From Bemisia tabaci (lineage: Eukaryota; Arthropoda; Insecta; Hemiptera; Aleyrodidae), in NCBI RefSeq assembly GCF_918797505.1, contig NC_092797.1, positions 39,135,372 through 39,199,371 of the forward strand: DNA of 64,000 bases, given 5' to 3'. Shown in pieces: positions 44,696-55,204 of this stretch; the first letter of the stretch is position 1; each line of letters begins with the position of its first letter. A model generated the notes under the pieces. That model was not told where the DNA came from, searched no databases, and was given only the letters and a program-made list of their open reading frames with translations. A program made the translations under genes and the position numbers.

Positions 44696-45202
44696 ATGGA
44701 GATGTTGCATGTGTAAGGAATATGCGATTTGACTATTGATTCTCATGTAAAAGTTCGCGAGAAACACGATGGTGCCACTGGTTTTCTCTGAAATCAACTC
44801 CCAAGCTCAAAAAAAGCTCTCAATCCGATGCCAAAATGGAGGAGATATCTCACGCTATCCTGGGAGTCCACCTCTACATCAAGACAAACTCTCCATGCAA
44901 AGATAGGGGGCAAATACAGTAGCAGGGCTGCCGTTTTATTTGGGGACTCCACAACTGAAAACACGGCAACTCAGCTAATGTATTTGCTCCCTATCTTTGC
45001 ATGGAGAATTCGTCTTGATGTAGAGGCGGACTCTCAGGATAGCGTGGGATATCCCCTCCAATTTGGCCTCAACTTGAGAGCTTTTTTTGAGCTTGGGAGT
45101 TAATTTCAGAAAAAACCAGTGGCACCATCGTGTTTCTCGCGAACTTTTACATAAGAATCAACAGTCAAATTGCAAATTCATCACACATGCAACATCTCCA
45201 TT
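44696..45202. mobile_element. AATGGAG foldback element (copy 2, complete)
   Basis: Ends ATGGAGATGTTGCATGTG and CACATGCAACATCTCCAT. Mirror blocks include CGCGAGAAACACGATGG, TGCCACTGGTTTTC, AAGCTCAAAAAAAGCTCTC, GGATATCCCC, and CTCCATGCAAAGATAGGG with TCCCTATCTTTGCATGGAG. About 507 bp; the whole element can fold into one hairpin. Confidence 0.87.
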
Positions 45203-45456
45203 CTGCCGTGCTAAGGAAGAACGCCGTATGAACATTCGAGAGTTGCCAAATTTTCTCCGGTAAAATGTTCATTTTTGAGGAAAATTGTCGATATTTTTCC
45301 TTGAAATTCTCAGACTTTTTAGATCAAATTACAAGCAAAATCACCCGAGAAATTGGAAGAAAAAATTCAAAAATTTCCGTGAAAATTAGTGATTTGTCAA
45401 GGAGATTTGGCAACGCCTGAGGACTCATCATACGGCATTTTTCCTAAGCACGGCAG
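45203..45456. mobile_element. CTGCCGTGC foldback element adjoining the previous one
   Basis: 254 bp, CTGCCGTGCTAAGGAAG to CCTAAGCACGGCAG. Flanks CATT (left, shared with the end of the preceding element) and AATT. Arms CATTCGAGAGTTGCCAAATT and AGATTTGGCAACGCCTGAGG. This is the third palindromic element in an uninterrupted series. Confidence 0.87.
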
Positions 45457-45689
45457 AATTATACAGTGCACTCAGAGTATGTTGAGGAGACTTGTCCAGA
45501 ATGATTTCGCGCAAGTTTCAAGACTGAAATCAATCGGGGGTTCTGAGGGAGTCGAGGGCGATGATGTCTCGACCACCGCGGCTGGGATCCCGATTCCCGG
45601 ATTCGACCCGAGACAAGGTCAAGCCGCGCGGCAAAAGTGGGCGAGCTGAAGGTTAGAGAAAGAAGAAAGTAAAAGGACTCGGTTACGGC

Positions 45690-45705
45690 GGGGGGGGGGG
45701 GGGGG
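45690..45705 (+). repeat. G homopolymer, ~16 nt
   Basis: Run of G after TTACGGC, in a GC-rich patch. Confidence 0.8.
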
Positions 45706-45879
45706 CATAGGGAACACGGTGCACCGCGGAGTGTTTACAAGCGCCGCATGCTGGACAAGGTGTGTGGGAAATGAAAAAGAAACGAAATCGTGACGAATGA
45801 AGCCGGGTGACCACGTGCGAGCGGGAAGGAGAGGGCCTTCGCTCCGCGGGCCCCTCGGCCACTTTGCGCATCTGTGGTG

Positions 45880-46700
45880 CCACATCTCTTGACGTGCTCT
45901 GACAGTACTCCAGATTCTCCAGACGGAAGGAAAGAAATAAAGAAAGACAGACAGAAAGTAGAAAAGGGAGAAAGAAAGAAAGAAAGACAGAAAGTAGAGA
46001 CAGAAAGTAGGAAAGGAAGAAAGAATGTAGTAGTAGTAATATAATTTTATTTTAAAGCGGTGCTTTAGCATCTAAGGCCATTTACACCTCTAAAGAAGTC
46101 AGTAATAGTAATAAATTTACATGGAAATTAAGGTTACATCAGTAAAAATACAAAAGGGTTGAGGGGAAAGGTTAAATTTTGAGATTAGTGGAGCGCATAA
46201 ATTCAAAAAGTTTTAGTAGTAGTAAAATAATTTTATTTTAAAGCGGTGCTTTAGCATCTAAGGCCATTTACACCTCTAAAGAGGGCAATAACAATAATAA
46301 ATTTACATGGAAATATCAGTAAAAATACAAAAAGGTTGAGGGAAAGGTTAAATTTTGAGATTAGTGGAGCGCATAAATTCAAAAAGTTTAACAGGATGAG
46401 TATTCAGAAGTAAATTTTAAAGACAGAAAAAAGGAAAGAAAGAAAGAAAGAGGAAAAGAAAAGAAAAAACCTACCCAGGTGCAATGTAATATTTAATTGT
46501 CACTTTGCCACAGCATCTCTGGTGCCGCATTTCTTGACATGCTCTGACAGTACTCCAGATACTCCAGACGGAAGGAAAGAAATAAAGAAGGACAGAAAGT
46601 AGGAAAGGAAGAAAGAATAAAAGACGGAAAAAGGGAAAGAAAGAAAGAGAAAAAGAAAAGAAAAAACCTACCCGAGTGCAATGTAATATTTAATTGTCAG
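45880..46700 (+). repeat. Cluster of direct repeats and GA-rich tracts
   Basis: A ~186-bp unit (TAGTAGTA, ATTTTATTTTAAAGCGG, TGCTTTAGCATCTAAGGCC, TTTACACCTCTAAAG, to CAAAAAGTTT) occurs at 46028-46214 and 46214-46391. A second pair, GTGGTGCC(A/G)CAT, TGCTCTGACAGTACTCC, AGACGGAAGGAAAG, lies at 45880-45960 and 46508-46590. A third, CCTACCC(A/G)(A/G)GTGCAATG, TAATATTTAATTGTCA, lies at 46470-46501 and 46668-46699. (GAAA)n-like tracts link them. Segmental tandem duplication is the simplest reading. Confidence 0.75.
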
Positions 46701-46723
46701 GTAGGTTCGTTTTGAAATATATG

Positions 46724-46958
46724 CACTGGAAAAAAAAACACATTGGATCTTCTAGAGTCCAGACACTTGAAAACATCGACAAGAAAAAATACTCTTGATT
46801 CAATCGGATTTTTGCTTGAATCAAAACGAAATCCGCTTAAATTAAGAGGCTTTATTCTTGATTTAAGCTAGATTCTGATTGAATCGAGAGTACTTTTTCT
46901 TGTCGATGCTTTTAAGAGTCTGGACTCTAGATCCAATGTGTTTTTTTTTTCCCAGAGT
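46724..46958. mobile_element. CACTGG-type foldback MITE (copy C)
   Basis: Left CACTGGAAAAAAAAACAC, TTGGATCTTCTAGAGTCCAG (a TCT insertion compared with other copies); right GTCTGGACTCTAGATCC, AATGTGTTTTTTTT, CCCAGAGTG. The right terminus carries an extra AG and the flanks do not match. Interior as in copy A. Confidence 0.8.
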
Positions 46959-48704
46959 GCATCACTTACAACAATGCGTCCACTTTTGATAAGATCGTAG
47001 AATTTACAACTTGAATTGAAAGAAAATCTATACGTTCTCTCGGCCAAAAATAAATACAAGATCGGAACCGAGGATTAGTCATTTCATTTAAAAAAAAAAA
47101 AAAAAAAGTCATTGAGGTCATTTAGGGAGAAACCCCGATAGTCCTTTGTGTCATTTGTAACAAAAACTAGTATGATTATGAAAACAAAAGATGACTTACA
47201 TAGTTTCGAGAGAAACTTGCCTTGAAGCCACTGTCGATAAATAATGACGATTAGTACCATTTTGCAAAATAACACGAGTAAAAATATTGATCTATACAAT
47301 AAAATCGTAAGTTAAAATCGTACTTCATACCATAAAATCCTAAGAGCAACGCGTAACACATAACATAGAAGGCGCGAAACGCGGTTGTTTTTCCTACTCC
47401 TTCGTTTAAGTCTCTGAGGTTTTTTCCTCCGCAGTGATTTGCAAGCTTCGCCGAAATCAATTAAACAAATTCGATCGTGGGTGCGAACCCTTTGAAGGCT
47501 CTTGTCCACCAAGAATTGTTAGACCCCCCCTCCCCCCGGTTGTTTACTTGCTCATTCTATATTTATGCACATCACAGAGGGAAACTCGTCACTTCCGGCA
47601 ATAAGGAATCTGGGATTCCAATCCAGGAACGCGGCGTGTTCCCGTAAACAGACCTACCTCCATTTGAGAAGGTAGGCAAAAAGAGTTCCCGTTGGCATTA
47701 TAGGGGTATAGAGGATAACCTTACTCTGCCCCCGATTGTTCGAATTTATAAAAGCAATAGCGCATTGGTGTGATCTATATATCGATGTTCAATGGATTGT
47801 GGAAAACCATAATTGTGTATGAAACTTACAGAAATCTCAGAAACTAAAAGTTATCACCAATTGCTACAGATAAAGTCTAATAATCTCAAATGACGCAAAC
47901 GTAAGTATGATATCAGTTACCTATGCTGAATTTGAAGATGTTAAGGGTCCAGTTAATTGTTCTGATCTTCTTAAAAGTAACAAGTTTGAGGATCATCTTA
48001 AAAATTTGCCATTGGCAATTTTTGCACGGTAAATTCTTTAGTCAACACAAAAATTAAATGCACGTGAGAAAAACGGATGAAAGTTAAAAGTAAAAGTGGT
48101 TTTTCAACCGTCAACGGTGAACGCAAATTACCGCGAGTGATAATTTGCCTTCAGCAGGAGTTTTTTGCTCTTTGCAATGCAAATTGGAAGCCTGAAAAGA
48201 AGTTGGAACAACTTACGGAACCGATTCAGCTAATTTACTTCAACGCGAAGTCTTCCTTTGAACGTATTCAAATTAGAAACCTGTCATTTCTCCTTATTAC
48301 ATTATCTTTCCTTTTCTGCGCTTCCTTCACTTTTTATTTGGATTACCCAAAGATTAATTGAGATCTCGTTTAAATTTAAACCCAGGATTGAATGACGTTG
48401 CTCAGATAAATGGAAAAAAATCAGTGAAAGTTCACCTCATCGATGTAATTCCAAACCGTTGGGCTCAAAGTGCATTCATTATCTAATTTACTCTTGAAAA
48501 TGTTCAAGGAACAATTAAATTTCCAATTTCTTCCAAGGAACCAACAAGCACTCTTTTTATTTGCCAAAAAACTCTGCTCCTTATTTTGTAACCTCAGGCC
48601 GATAGACTTATTAGATCTTTAAAATTCGAGTTTTGCTATAATGCGATGCAATAAGGTCGTATGGAGTGTTTTTTTTTCTTTTTTGTGCAATAACTTGAAA
48701 TTCC

Positions 48705-49136
48705 TAATAATGTATATCAGATGACAGCTGAGAGATATCCGCTGAATTTGAAATCAGAAGACATAGAAGAAGAGGTAGAAGAAGAAGAAAGAGGAGACGA
48801 TGAACTATAGGAATTAGAAGAGGTGGAAAAGAAAGGAGAAAACGATGCAGAGAAAAATTAGGAAATGAGTGGGTAGGAAGAGGATGGAATAATAAGGCAG
48901 AAAGCTGAAAAATACGGAATAGGATGAAGAGGAGAAAAAAGACGAAGAAAAACAATTTATTAATTTTATTTTATTCAGAAAGTCTTCCTACTCTTCTCCT
49001 TCTTCTTATGCCTCTTCATCACCTTCTTCTTTCATGTTTTCTACCTTCTCCTCTTGTTTTCTTCTTCTTCTTCCTTCCTCTTCTTCTTCTTCTTCTTCTT
49101 CTTCTTCTTCTTCCACCTTTCTTATTTCTTCGTCAC
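48705..49136 (+). repeat. Purine tract followed by pyrimidine tract with (TTC)n
   Basis: About 48745-48950 is GA-rich (AGAAGAAGA-type); about 48970-49130 is CT-rich, with an uninterrupted (TTC)n near 49080-49112. The two halves are roughly complementary and could pair or form triplex DNA. Open frames across it are low-complexity artefacts. Confidence 0.7.
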
Positions 49137-49138
49137 AT

Positions 49139-49370
49139 CACTGGAAAAAAACACATTGGATCTGGAGTCCAGACTCTGAAAACATTGACAAGAAAAAGGA
49201 CTCTTGATTCAATCAGATTTAAGCTTAAATCAAAAAGAAATCCGCTCAAATTAAGAGGCTTGGTTCTTGATTTAAGCTTAAATCTGATTGAATCAAGAGT
49301 CCTTTTTCTTGTCGATGTTTTTGAGAGTCTGGACTCTAGATCCAATGTGTTTTTTTTTTTTTTTTCAGTG
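49139..49370. mobile_element. CACTGG-type foldback MITE (copy D), TSD AT
   Basis: Ends CACTGGAAAAAAACACATT and ATGTGTTTTTTTTTT...CAGTG, flanked by AT on both sides (49137-49138 and 49371-49372). Arms GATCTGGAGTCCAGACTC and GAGTCTGGACTCTAGATCC pair almost fully, as do TTGATTCAATCAGATTTAAG and its complement. The best preserved copy. Confidence 0.9.
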
Positions 49371-49938
49371 ATTCTTTGGATTTCCGATAGGCCCCCATCT
49401 GACCAATGTTCAAACACCCATAACATCTGACTCTATTAAATTCGAGTCAGAAACCCGTTCCTTTCGAGCTGCATCCGATGCATGTTCACCAACGAAACGG
49501 CGCGAATAAAAAATCGAGAAACTCAATTTTTCGGGTGAGCTTTGATCTTTGGAACACCCCGGGACATGAGATGACGGAGCCGAGAATGAAGGTCAGGAGA
49601 GTGTGAAACACCTTAAAAAGCCTATCCAGGTTGGCGCTGGAGTCCAATTTATCATAGGCGAGCTGATGCATGCTGGTGAGAGGAGGAGTGGCGTGCCCTC
49701 GCGCCACTCGCGCGTCTCACTCGCGCGTCTCGCCACCGCCGCCGCATATTCCAAGTGCGAAACGAATCTAATTCCGAGGCTCAACCCGCCTGCCACTCGC
49801 CCGACCGGGCTAATAAATGTGTCCCTCATTTCGCCTTCCTCCTTCCATGTTGCCCAACTTGCCTTTCAGCCATCCCGTTTCAGCCCCTTGGGTTTCAGCT
49901 CGAATTGGTCACAAATAGTTAAAGAATAAAAATAAAAA

Positions 49939-50160
49939 ATGAAAAAAAATAAATATTATGAAATATATACGAAATACGTTGATAAATGGGAAGAGTTTGG
50001 TAAAAGAGAAGATCAGAGGGGAAAGGGGAGAGGAAGAACTAGAGTAAAAACGAGAAGAAAGGATGAGGAAAGGAGAAAAAGGGTGGGAAAATGGAAGAAC
50101 AGAGGGAAAAAGGGAGAGGGAAAGAGTAAAATAGAGAAGAAAGGATGAGGGAAAAGGTGA
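49939..50160 (+). repeat. Purine-rich low-complexity tract
   Basis: Mostly A and G over ~200 bp (GGGAAAAAGGGAGAGGG-type), read as Lys/Arg/Glu-rich in one frame; not a credible gene. Confidence 0.6.
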
Positions 50161-50729
50161 ATCAAAAACGAGAAAAAGAGACGAAAATGGAACAGATTAT
50201 CGTTTCCTTCCCGAAAAAATGTAACTACATGTGAGGGCTTGGCGGACAAGGCGCAGAGTGCAGTTTTTGGTATTTTGATAAAAACGTGAGCGAAGTTTCG
50301 GAATTGCATGGATCCTTATGGCGGAAAGAATGATCAAACTGACAAAAAGTTAGTTTGATCAAAAAGATGCTAAAAAATTGGAATTCGGGGGCGAATTTTT
50401 CTCAAAAATGCATTAAGGCTAGTTTTACTTGAAATCAGTAATATCTCATTTTCCTCAAAAACTACACTTATACACCTTGTCCTCTAAGCCCTCCATTTCA
50501 ATGCTGCCAAATTTCTCTGCGAAAATTGCATTTTATCCAGGAGAATCTCGGGAATCTCTAACTGAACATTTGATTGATTTTCATCTGATCTGATGCAAAA
50601 ATTAGAAACTGCCCTTTTGAGCCCTGAAAGCTCCATATTTTGAAGTGTCCACACTCTGCTGTATCAGCACTCTAGTCTTTACGCTCTATTGTCTGGGAAA
50701 CTCCGAATCCTGTAATCATGACCATGGTG

Positions 50730-50975
50730 CACAGTGAATCGAGTCAATCAGAAAGGTCGGACATAACATTTTTGACTAAAACTGCAAATGTATAAGTTAT
50801 TTCATCACATTTTAAATATTAATGGGTGTTTCAAGAAGAAAATTTCACGGGGAAACCAATATAGCTACTTTTAGAACCTCAAACACCTTTTCATTCTCAT
50901 TTGTATGAACACTGTTATGAGCTTTTAAAGTTTCAAAATTTTGTCAGTTTCCTTCCACCGACTCGTTCCATTGTG
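50730..50975. mobile_element. Transib-like MITE (copy 2), 5-bp TSD TGGTG/TGGCG
   Basis: Ends CACAGTGAATCGAGTCAATC and CGACTCGTTCCATTGTG; flanks TGGTG (50725-50729) and TGGCG (50976-50980), a 5-bp GC-rich duplication with one change. The left end carries a perfect CACAGTG. The interior keeps AGGTCGGACATAA and ATTTTTGACTAAAACTGC. Confidence 0.78.
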
Positions 50976-51679
50976 TGGCGGCAAGCCGACAACGAAGTGC
51001 TTCGCGCGGGATGCAAGCGGGAAGCGTCCAGGCTCGGCAGTCAAATTCGTCAGTCGGACCGTTCTAATTACAACTCTCAAAAACTTACGGGCGTGCTCCG
51101 GCCGAGCATCAACATGAAGCATAGACTTGGGGTCCGGCACGGTCGGCCGCGGCCGGACGGAGACGGGGACGGGCGGCCGGGTGCATGCCTCCGAGTGAAA
51201 GCCCCTACATCACACTCGCTCTCACTCAGTCACCCGGTGGCCGGTGGCTCAGCCGCGTATGCCCGAGTCACCCGTATCCAGTTTCCCAATCCGGTAGAAA
51301 AGAGATCGCCGGACACACCCAAGAAAAACCAGGGTTTCGGAACAGAAATCAGAGGTTCCGAGAGAGGAGGCCGCCACGAATGGATCCATTCCTCAAAGAG
51401 ACATCGTATGAGCTTTCCAATGCTGCTCCAATTGTGCAACTTTGCAGATGATTTGTAAAAAACTAATAGAGTACACATACCTAAAATTTATATGGAAAAA
51501 TTATATCAGATTTTAAGGGTGAGAATTTCGACAGGATTTTTATAGTTTTTGGTGGCAAACTGAAAGGAAAAAATCTGCACAGTCTAAGCAACACTGGAAA
51601 ACTTTCCAGTGTACGTATCAATAGTGATATATAAATACGTATATAAAATAAATACGTATCAACTGATACGTAGTCTTCA

Positions 51680-52080
51680 CAAGGTATTGCCCTTTCTCTC
51701 CTTCTTTTTGTTCTTCTTCGTTAGATCCCTCTTATTCTATTTCTTTTTCCTCGTTATCCTCCTCTCCTTATAAAATTTTTTCTTTATCCTTTTCGTTGTA
51801 TCTCTCTTCTATTCCTTCCTCCTCCTCTGATTCATCTTCTTCATCTTCTTCCTCCTCTTCTATTTCTTTGTTGTAGTCCTCTTCTTCTACTCCTTCTTCT
51901 TCATTTTCTTCTCATCCCTCCTCTTATTCCTTTCTTCACCCTCCTCCTCTTATTTCTCTCGTTCTTTATCTTTTTTCCTCTCCCTTCTTTATAGCTTTCC
52001 TCTTCCTCGCCTTCCTTTCTTTCATCCCTTTCTTCCCATTTTCTCTCTGCTTCACTTTCTGTTTTTTTTTTCTGTCCATC
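51680..52080 (+). repeat. Long pyrimidine tract
   Basis: About 400 bp dominated by C and T (TTCTTCCTCCTCTTC-like). On the minus strand it reads as Glu/Lys/Arg-rich protein, a compositional artefact. Confidence 0.65.
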
Positions 52081-52279
52081 TCTTTCCGATTTGTAACGCA
52101 CCCTCATTTACAACACATTTACAACATTTACACATCATTTCATCAACATCATTTACAACACATGATAGAAGCCCCAAAACTCAAGACCAGTCTCTTAGAC
52201 TAGAATGAAATAAAAGTTAATGCGAGGAATAAAATCCTGCAGTGATTCCTCGCCTTTTCAGTTCGATGAAACCTTCCTA

Positions 52280-53409
52280 CACTGTTAAAAATCGTTGATT
52301 CCGTCCGACGGAAAATCCGGAGTGAGAATGAACACGGGAGTGCGGTTCAGCGCGTAGGTGCTGAGACGGGCTGCATGTGTAGTCAAAGCACTCCGCACCG
52401 GAGCTGCAGTACGGCCCGGAGTCACGCGCACCTTCTCTCCCTCGCACTAGCGCTATATACTGTCTCTTCTCCCCTTTAAGCCTACCACTCTCAGAATGAA
52501 AATGAAAAATTTAAAGAGAAAAAAATAGAAAAAATAATAGAATAGTGGAAATAATAGAATAGTCGAAATTATGGTATAACAGAGACAATAGAAAAGAAAT
52601 AAAATAAAGTAAATCAAATATATGATAAAATGAAGTCAAAGACTAAATTGAAGTAAATAATTAGAGGGAGCAAGGAGATGAAGAAAAAAATAAAATAAGG
52701 GAAACAACTAAATGATGTTAAAGAATAGAATGAATTTTAAGAGTAAAGTGAAGTCCAAAAATTATGATGAAGTATTAAAAGAAATCACAGTAAATATAAA
52801 ACAAAGTAAAGGAATGAGAAGTAAATAATTAAAGAAAAAAAAATGAAGTGCTTGAAAAAATAAAATAGAGTGAAGAAAAAATAGAGACAACAAGGAAATA
52901 AAACAAAGTAAAACGATAAAATATAGTTAAAAAATATAGTAAAGTAAACTAAATACACGGACAAATCCAGGTAGATTGAAATATCTTAGCGGCCCGTTCA
53001 AATCGACGTTAAATACCGTTTTTGCGTCACTATTCATGCATCGTTCGCTATAGCTCAATCGGTAGGGTCGTCGGTTAGTGTTAGGTAGGTCCCGGGTTCA
53101 ATTCCCAGGTAGGTAGAAAATTTCTAACCTTCAAAATCGGTTAAATCACGTACCAATGGTTTCATTATTTTTATTTTTCATGGTTTCAAAAATTATTTCC
53201 ACAATTAACCCCTTTCCACCATCCCCTAGCTGCGAACCCCTAAATTTGCGGCTCCCGCGAATCCGTCCGGCGTCGGAGTGATTTCTATGCGTACGGCACC
53301 CAAAATCCGTCCAGCCGATTCTCCGTCGGAGTGACTCCTCGGTCCGGCGAAGTGAGGGCCCGTTCTTACTCGCGCTTGTGCTGAGTCTCACTCCGTTTTT
53401 TTAACAGTG
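52280..53409. mobile_element. 1.13-kb CACTG-type nonautonomous element, TSD TA
   Basis: Ends CACTGTTAAAAATCG and TTTTTTTAACAGTG, with TA on both sides (52278-52279 and 53410-53411). Subterminal GC-rich zones at each end repeat inverted words such as TCCGTCCGACGGA, CCGGAGTGAG, CCGTCGGAGTGA and GCACAAGCGCGAG. The centre (about 52500-52975) is A-rich low complexity. A tRNA-like segment sits at 53046-53118. No transposase; probably a CACTA/EnSpm-like carrier element. Confidence 0.75.
53046..53118 (+). repeat. tRNA-like segment inside the 1.13-kb element
   Basis: It has an A-box TAGCTCAATCGGTAGG and a B-box GGGTTCAATTCCC at tRNA-like spacing, and the T-arm CCGGG-TTCAATT-CCCAG pairs at four of five positions. 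Acceptor and anticodon stems do not pair well, so it is a tRNA-derived sequence rather than a working tRNA. It may be a SINE head or an internal pol III promoter picked up by the transposon. Confidence 0.5.
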
Positions 53410-54115
53410 TAATCAAGCATGTCGAATTATCCAACTTAACCCCTTGTGGCAACAATGTAACGGAGTCCCAGATTCGGCGCAGTTGAAATGAACTGTATTA
53501 CCATTCGTATTTGGCAGTTAAAAACGGTCGGTGCATGCACTTAGAGATTTCCACGCATTCTACCGGTGACTCTCCGTGTCCCAAGCTTTGATGCCGAATC
53601 TCGATGATGTGCTCGTATATTACTCCTGCACTCTAATGCTCTTTGAGTCAAGCGCTTCCTCTTCCGGCAACATATTGTGCAATAATTATCCTCTTGGAGC
53701 TCCGCGTGGACTCGAAATGCACGCTTACGTGTGTGACACGCAAAGCTTCTGGCTCATTGTTGCTGAATTTCACGCAAAAATAGCTTAAGCCATCGGAATT
53801 CAAAAGCATTTTCCGGGTTTTGTGTATTTTACGGCAACGAAGCTTGGAACATCCTGACTTGCGGACGGATTTCGGGCATGACCTTTGTCATGTTGAACTA
53901 GTGAACTACTTCAAGTATTTTCACTTTCGTGAGGGACCGTTGACATTAAAGCTGTGATTCTTCGTTGATACGTGAAAATAAAAATCTGCATGTAAAGTCA
54001 GTGTCAGCATCAAATCTGCTGGGGCAAGGAATTCCCACATGCAAACGTGACGTCTCATATTCTGAGAAAGTAAATAAATCGTCTGATCTACGTAATTAAC
54101 CGTTTGCATGTCAAA

Positions 54116-54328
54116 CACGGAAAAAAGTGTCAGGGGCCATCCCCTAAAATTGTGGTACTACCCCAATTTGTTGGACGATAAGGACATTTCTGATTACGTT
54201 TGGTAGTACCGCAACATTTGGGTTAACGCCCACTAATTTATCGGGTAACTACCACAATAAATTGAGGTACTACCCCAGTTCATCGGAAATGTTCAAGTTG
54301 GGATTTGGCCCCTCCCCTTTTATCCGTG
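54116..54328. mobile_element. CACGG-type MITE with GGTACTACCCC words, TSD AAA
   Basis: 213 bp with ends CACGGAAAAAAGTGTC and CCCCTTTTATCCGTG, flanked by AAA on both sides (54113-54115 and 54329-54331). The interior repeats GTGGTACTACCCCAATTTG, TTTGGTAGTACCGCAAC, GGGTAACTACCAC and GAGGTACTACCCCAG in both orientations. It lies 201 bp before the acceptor of ZP exon 2. Confidence 0.85.
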
Positions 54329-54529
54329 AAATTGAAGGAGAAAACAATTGTCTTTGATAGGGGATGAAGGGCGGATATTATTCCCTATTTATTCTCGATG
54401 ATGCTATCGTTGAGATGAAATTTTTCTTGGTGGTGACTGCGACTAGAGAAGTATCCTTCTCCATCTTTGATCGTGTATCTTCAATATTACTACTGAAGTC
54501 CCGTTTTAATGTGCAGTGTTTGTTTTCAG

Positions 54530-54788
54530 AGTGTGACCAGCGATGCGCCACTCCTAGATGCTGCAGCACTACCCTTGGAACACAGAGGGATCTATGGGCC
54601 CCCTCTGCCCCCAGGACCGGGGCCCCTCCCTTCAGGGAATGGGATAGGGCCTGGCCCAGATGATCCCTGGCCGCTAGCCACGCCGGACCAGCCTCAAATC
54701 AAACATCTCCAAGTGCAGTGTGAGAAAACTCACATGCGTGTCAACATCGAGTTCGATCGGCCATTCTATGGCATGATTTTCTCGAAAG
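54530..54788 (+). CDS. Exon 2 of dusky/miniature-type ZP protein
   Basis: The acceptor GTTTGTTTTCAG ends at 54529 and the donor GTGAGC starts at 54789. The exon encodes residues 24-109 plus the first base of Gly110. It begins SVTSDAPLLDAAALPLEHRG, then has a Pro/Gly-rich segment (IYGPPLPPGPGPLPSGNGIG, about residues 44-63), DDPWPLATPDQPQ, and the ZP-N start IKHLQVQCEKTHMRV with Cys87 as first conserved cysteine, followed by FDRPFYGMIFSKG. Start phase 0 fits exon 1; end phase 1 fits exon 3, restoring SKGFYSDPHC. Confidence as coding sequence is very high. Confidence 0.95.
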
Positions 54789-55204
54789 GTGAGCAATTTT
54801 AACCTGTTAAACAACGCGAGTGAGGGCCGTTTATTGAACCTTAGTCGCTTCATTACAGAATTTTAGATCTATAAAGACATTTTTGAAAGTTATGAATCGA
54901 CTGGAGACCTTGCAGATTGATGTTCAGTGATTGACCCTCTGGAGACTTTAACGCAGGGGTAGAAAAGTAAACTATTCTTTTCGAATAAAAAGCAGTGCCA
55001 TTAAAATTCCAATCGATATTACCAGACTGTAATCTGAATTCGATAATTGATCATTAAACCAGAACTCTCTGAACCAATCGGAAAAAAAGATTAATATAAT
55101 TCACCGGCTTGAAAGCTCATGAGCTCCCGACACTTGCGTCATTATTCACAACCACCTTTCATTGCACCACGCATAATTTTGTACTCTGACGCGCAGTGAG
55201 AGAA

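Larger units (their letters stand above)
24750..54529 (+). other. Intron 1 of the ZP gene (about 29.8 kb)
   Basis: It starts at a GTAAGT donor and ends at a TGTTTGTTTTCAG acceptor. No other coding gene was recognised inside on either strand. It holds most of the mobile elements of this window, several CpG-rich patches (about 29880-30660, 34620-34870, 36500-37110, 38000-38350, 40500-40930, 45530-45900, 49560-49900, 51000-51330) that might be enhancers, and low-complexity tracts. Its extent depends on exon 1 being correctly assigned. Confidence 0.6.

Noticed and set aside
48924..49430. 168-codon frame, Leu/Phe-rich
   Set aside because: It runs through a (TTC)n tract and then the CACTGG MITE; the minus-strand mirror frame is also open because the MITE is palindromic.
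50901..51458. 185-codon frame
   Set aside because: It starts inside a Transib-like MITE and continues through GC-rich DNA; no recognisable protein features.
53046..53118. Functional tRNA gene
   Set aside because: A- and B-boxes are good, but acceptor and anticodon stems do not pair; it lies inside a transposon.
54364..54663. 99-codon frame overlapping ZP exon 2
   Set aside because: It is in the wrong frame relative to the conserved QVQCEKTHMRV block and crosses the acceptor at 54529.
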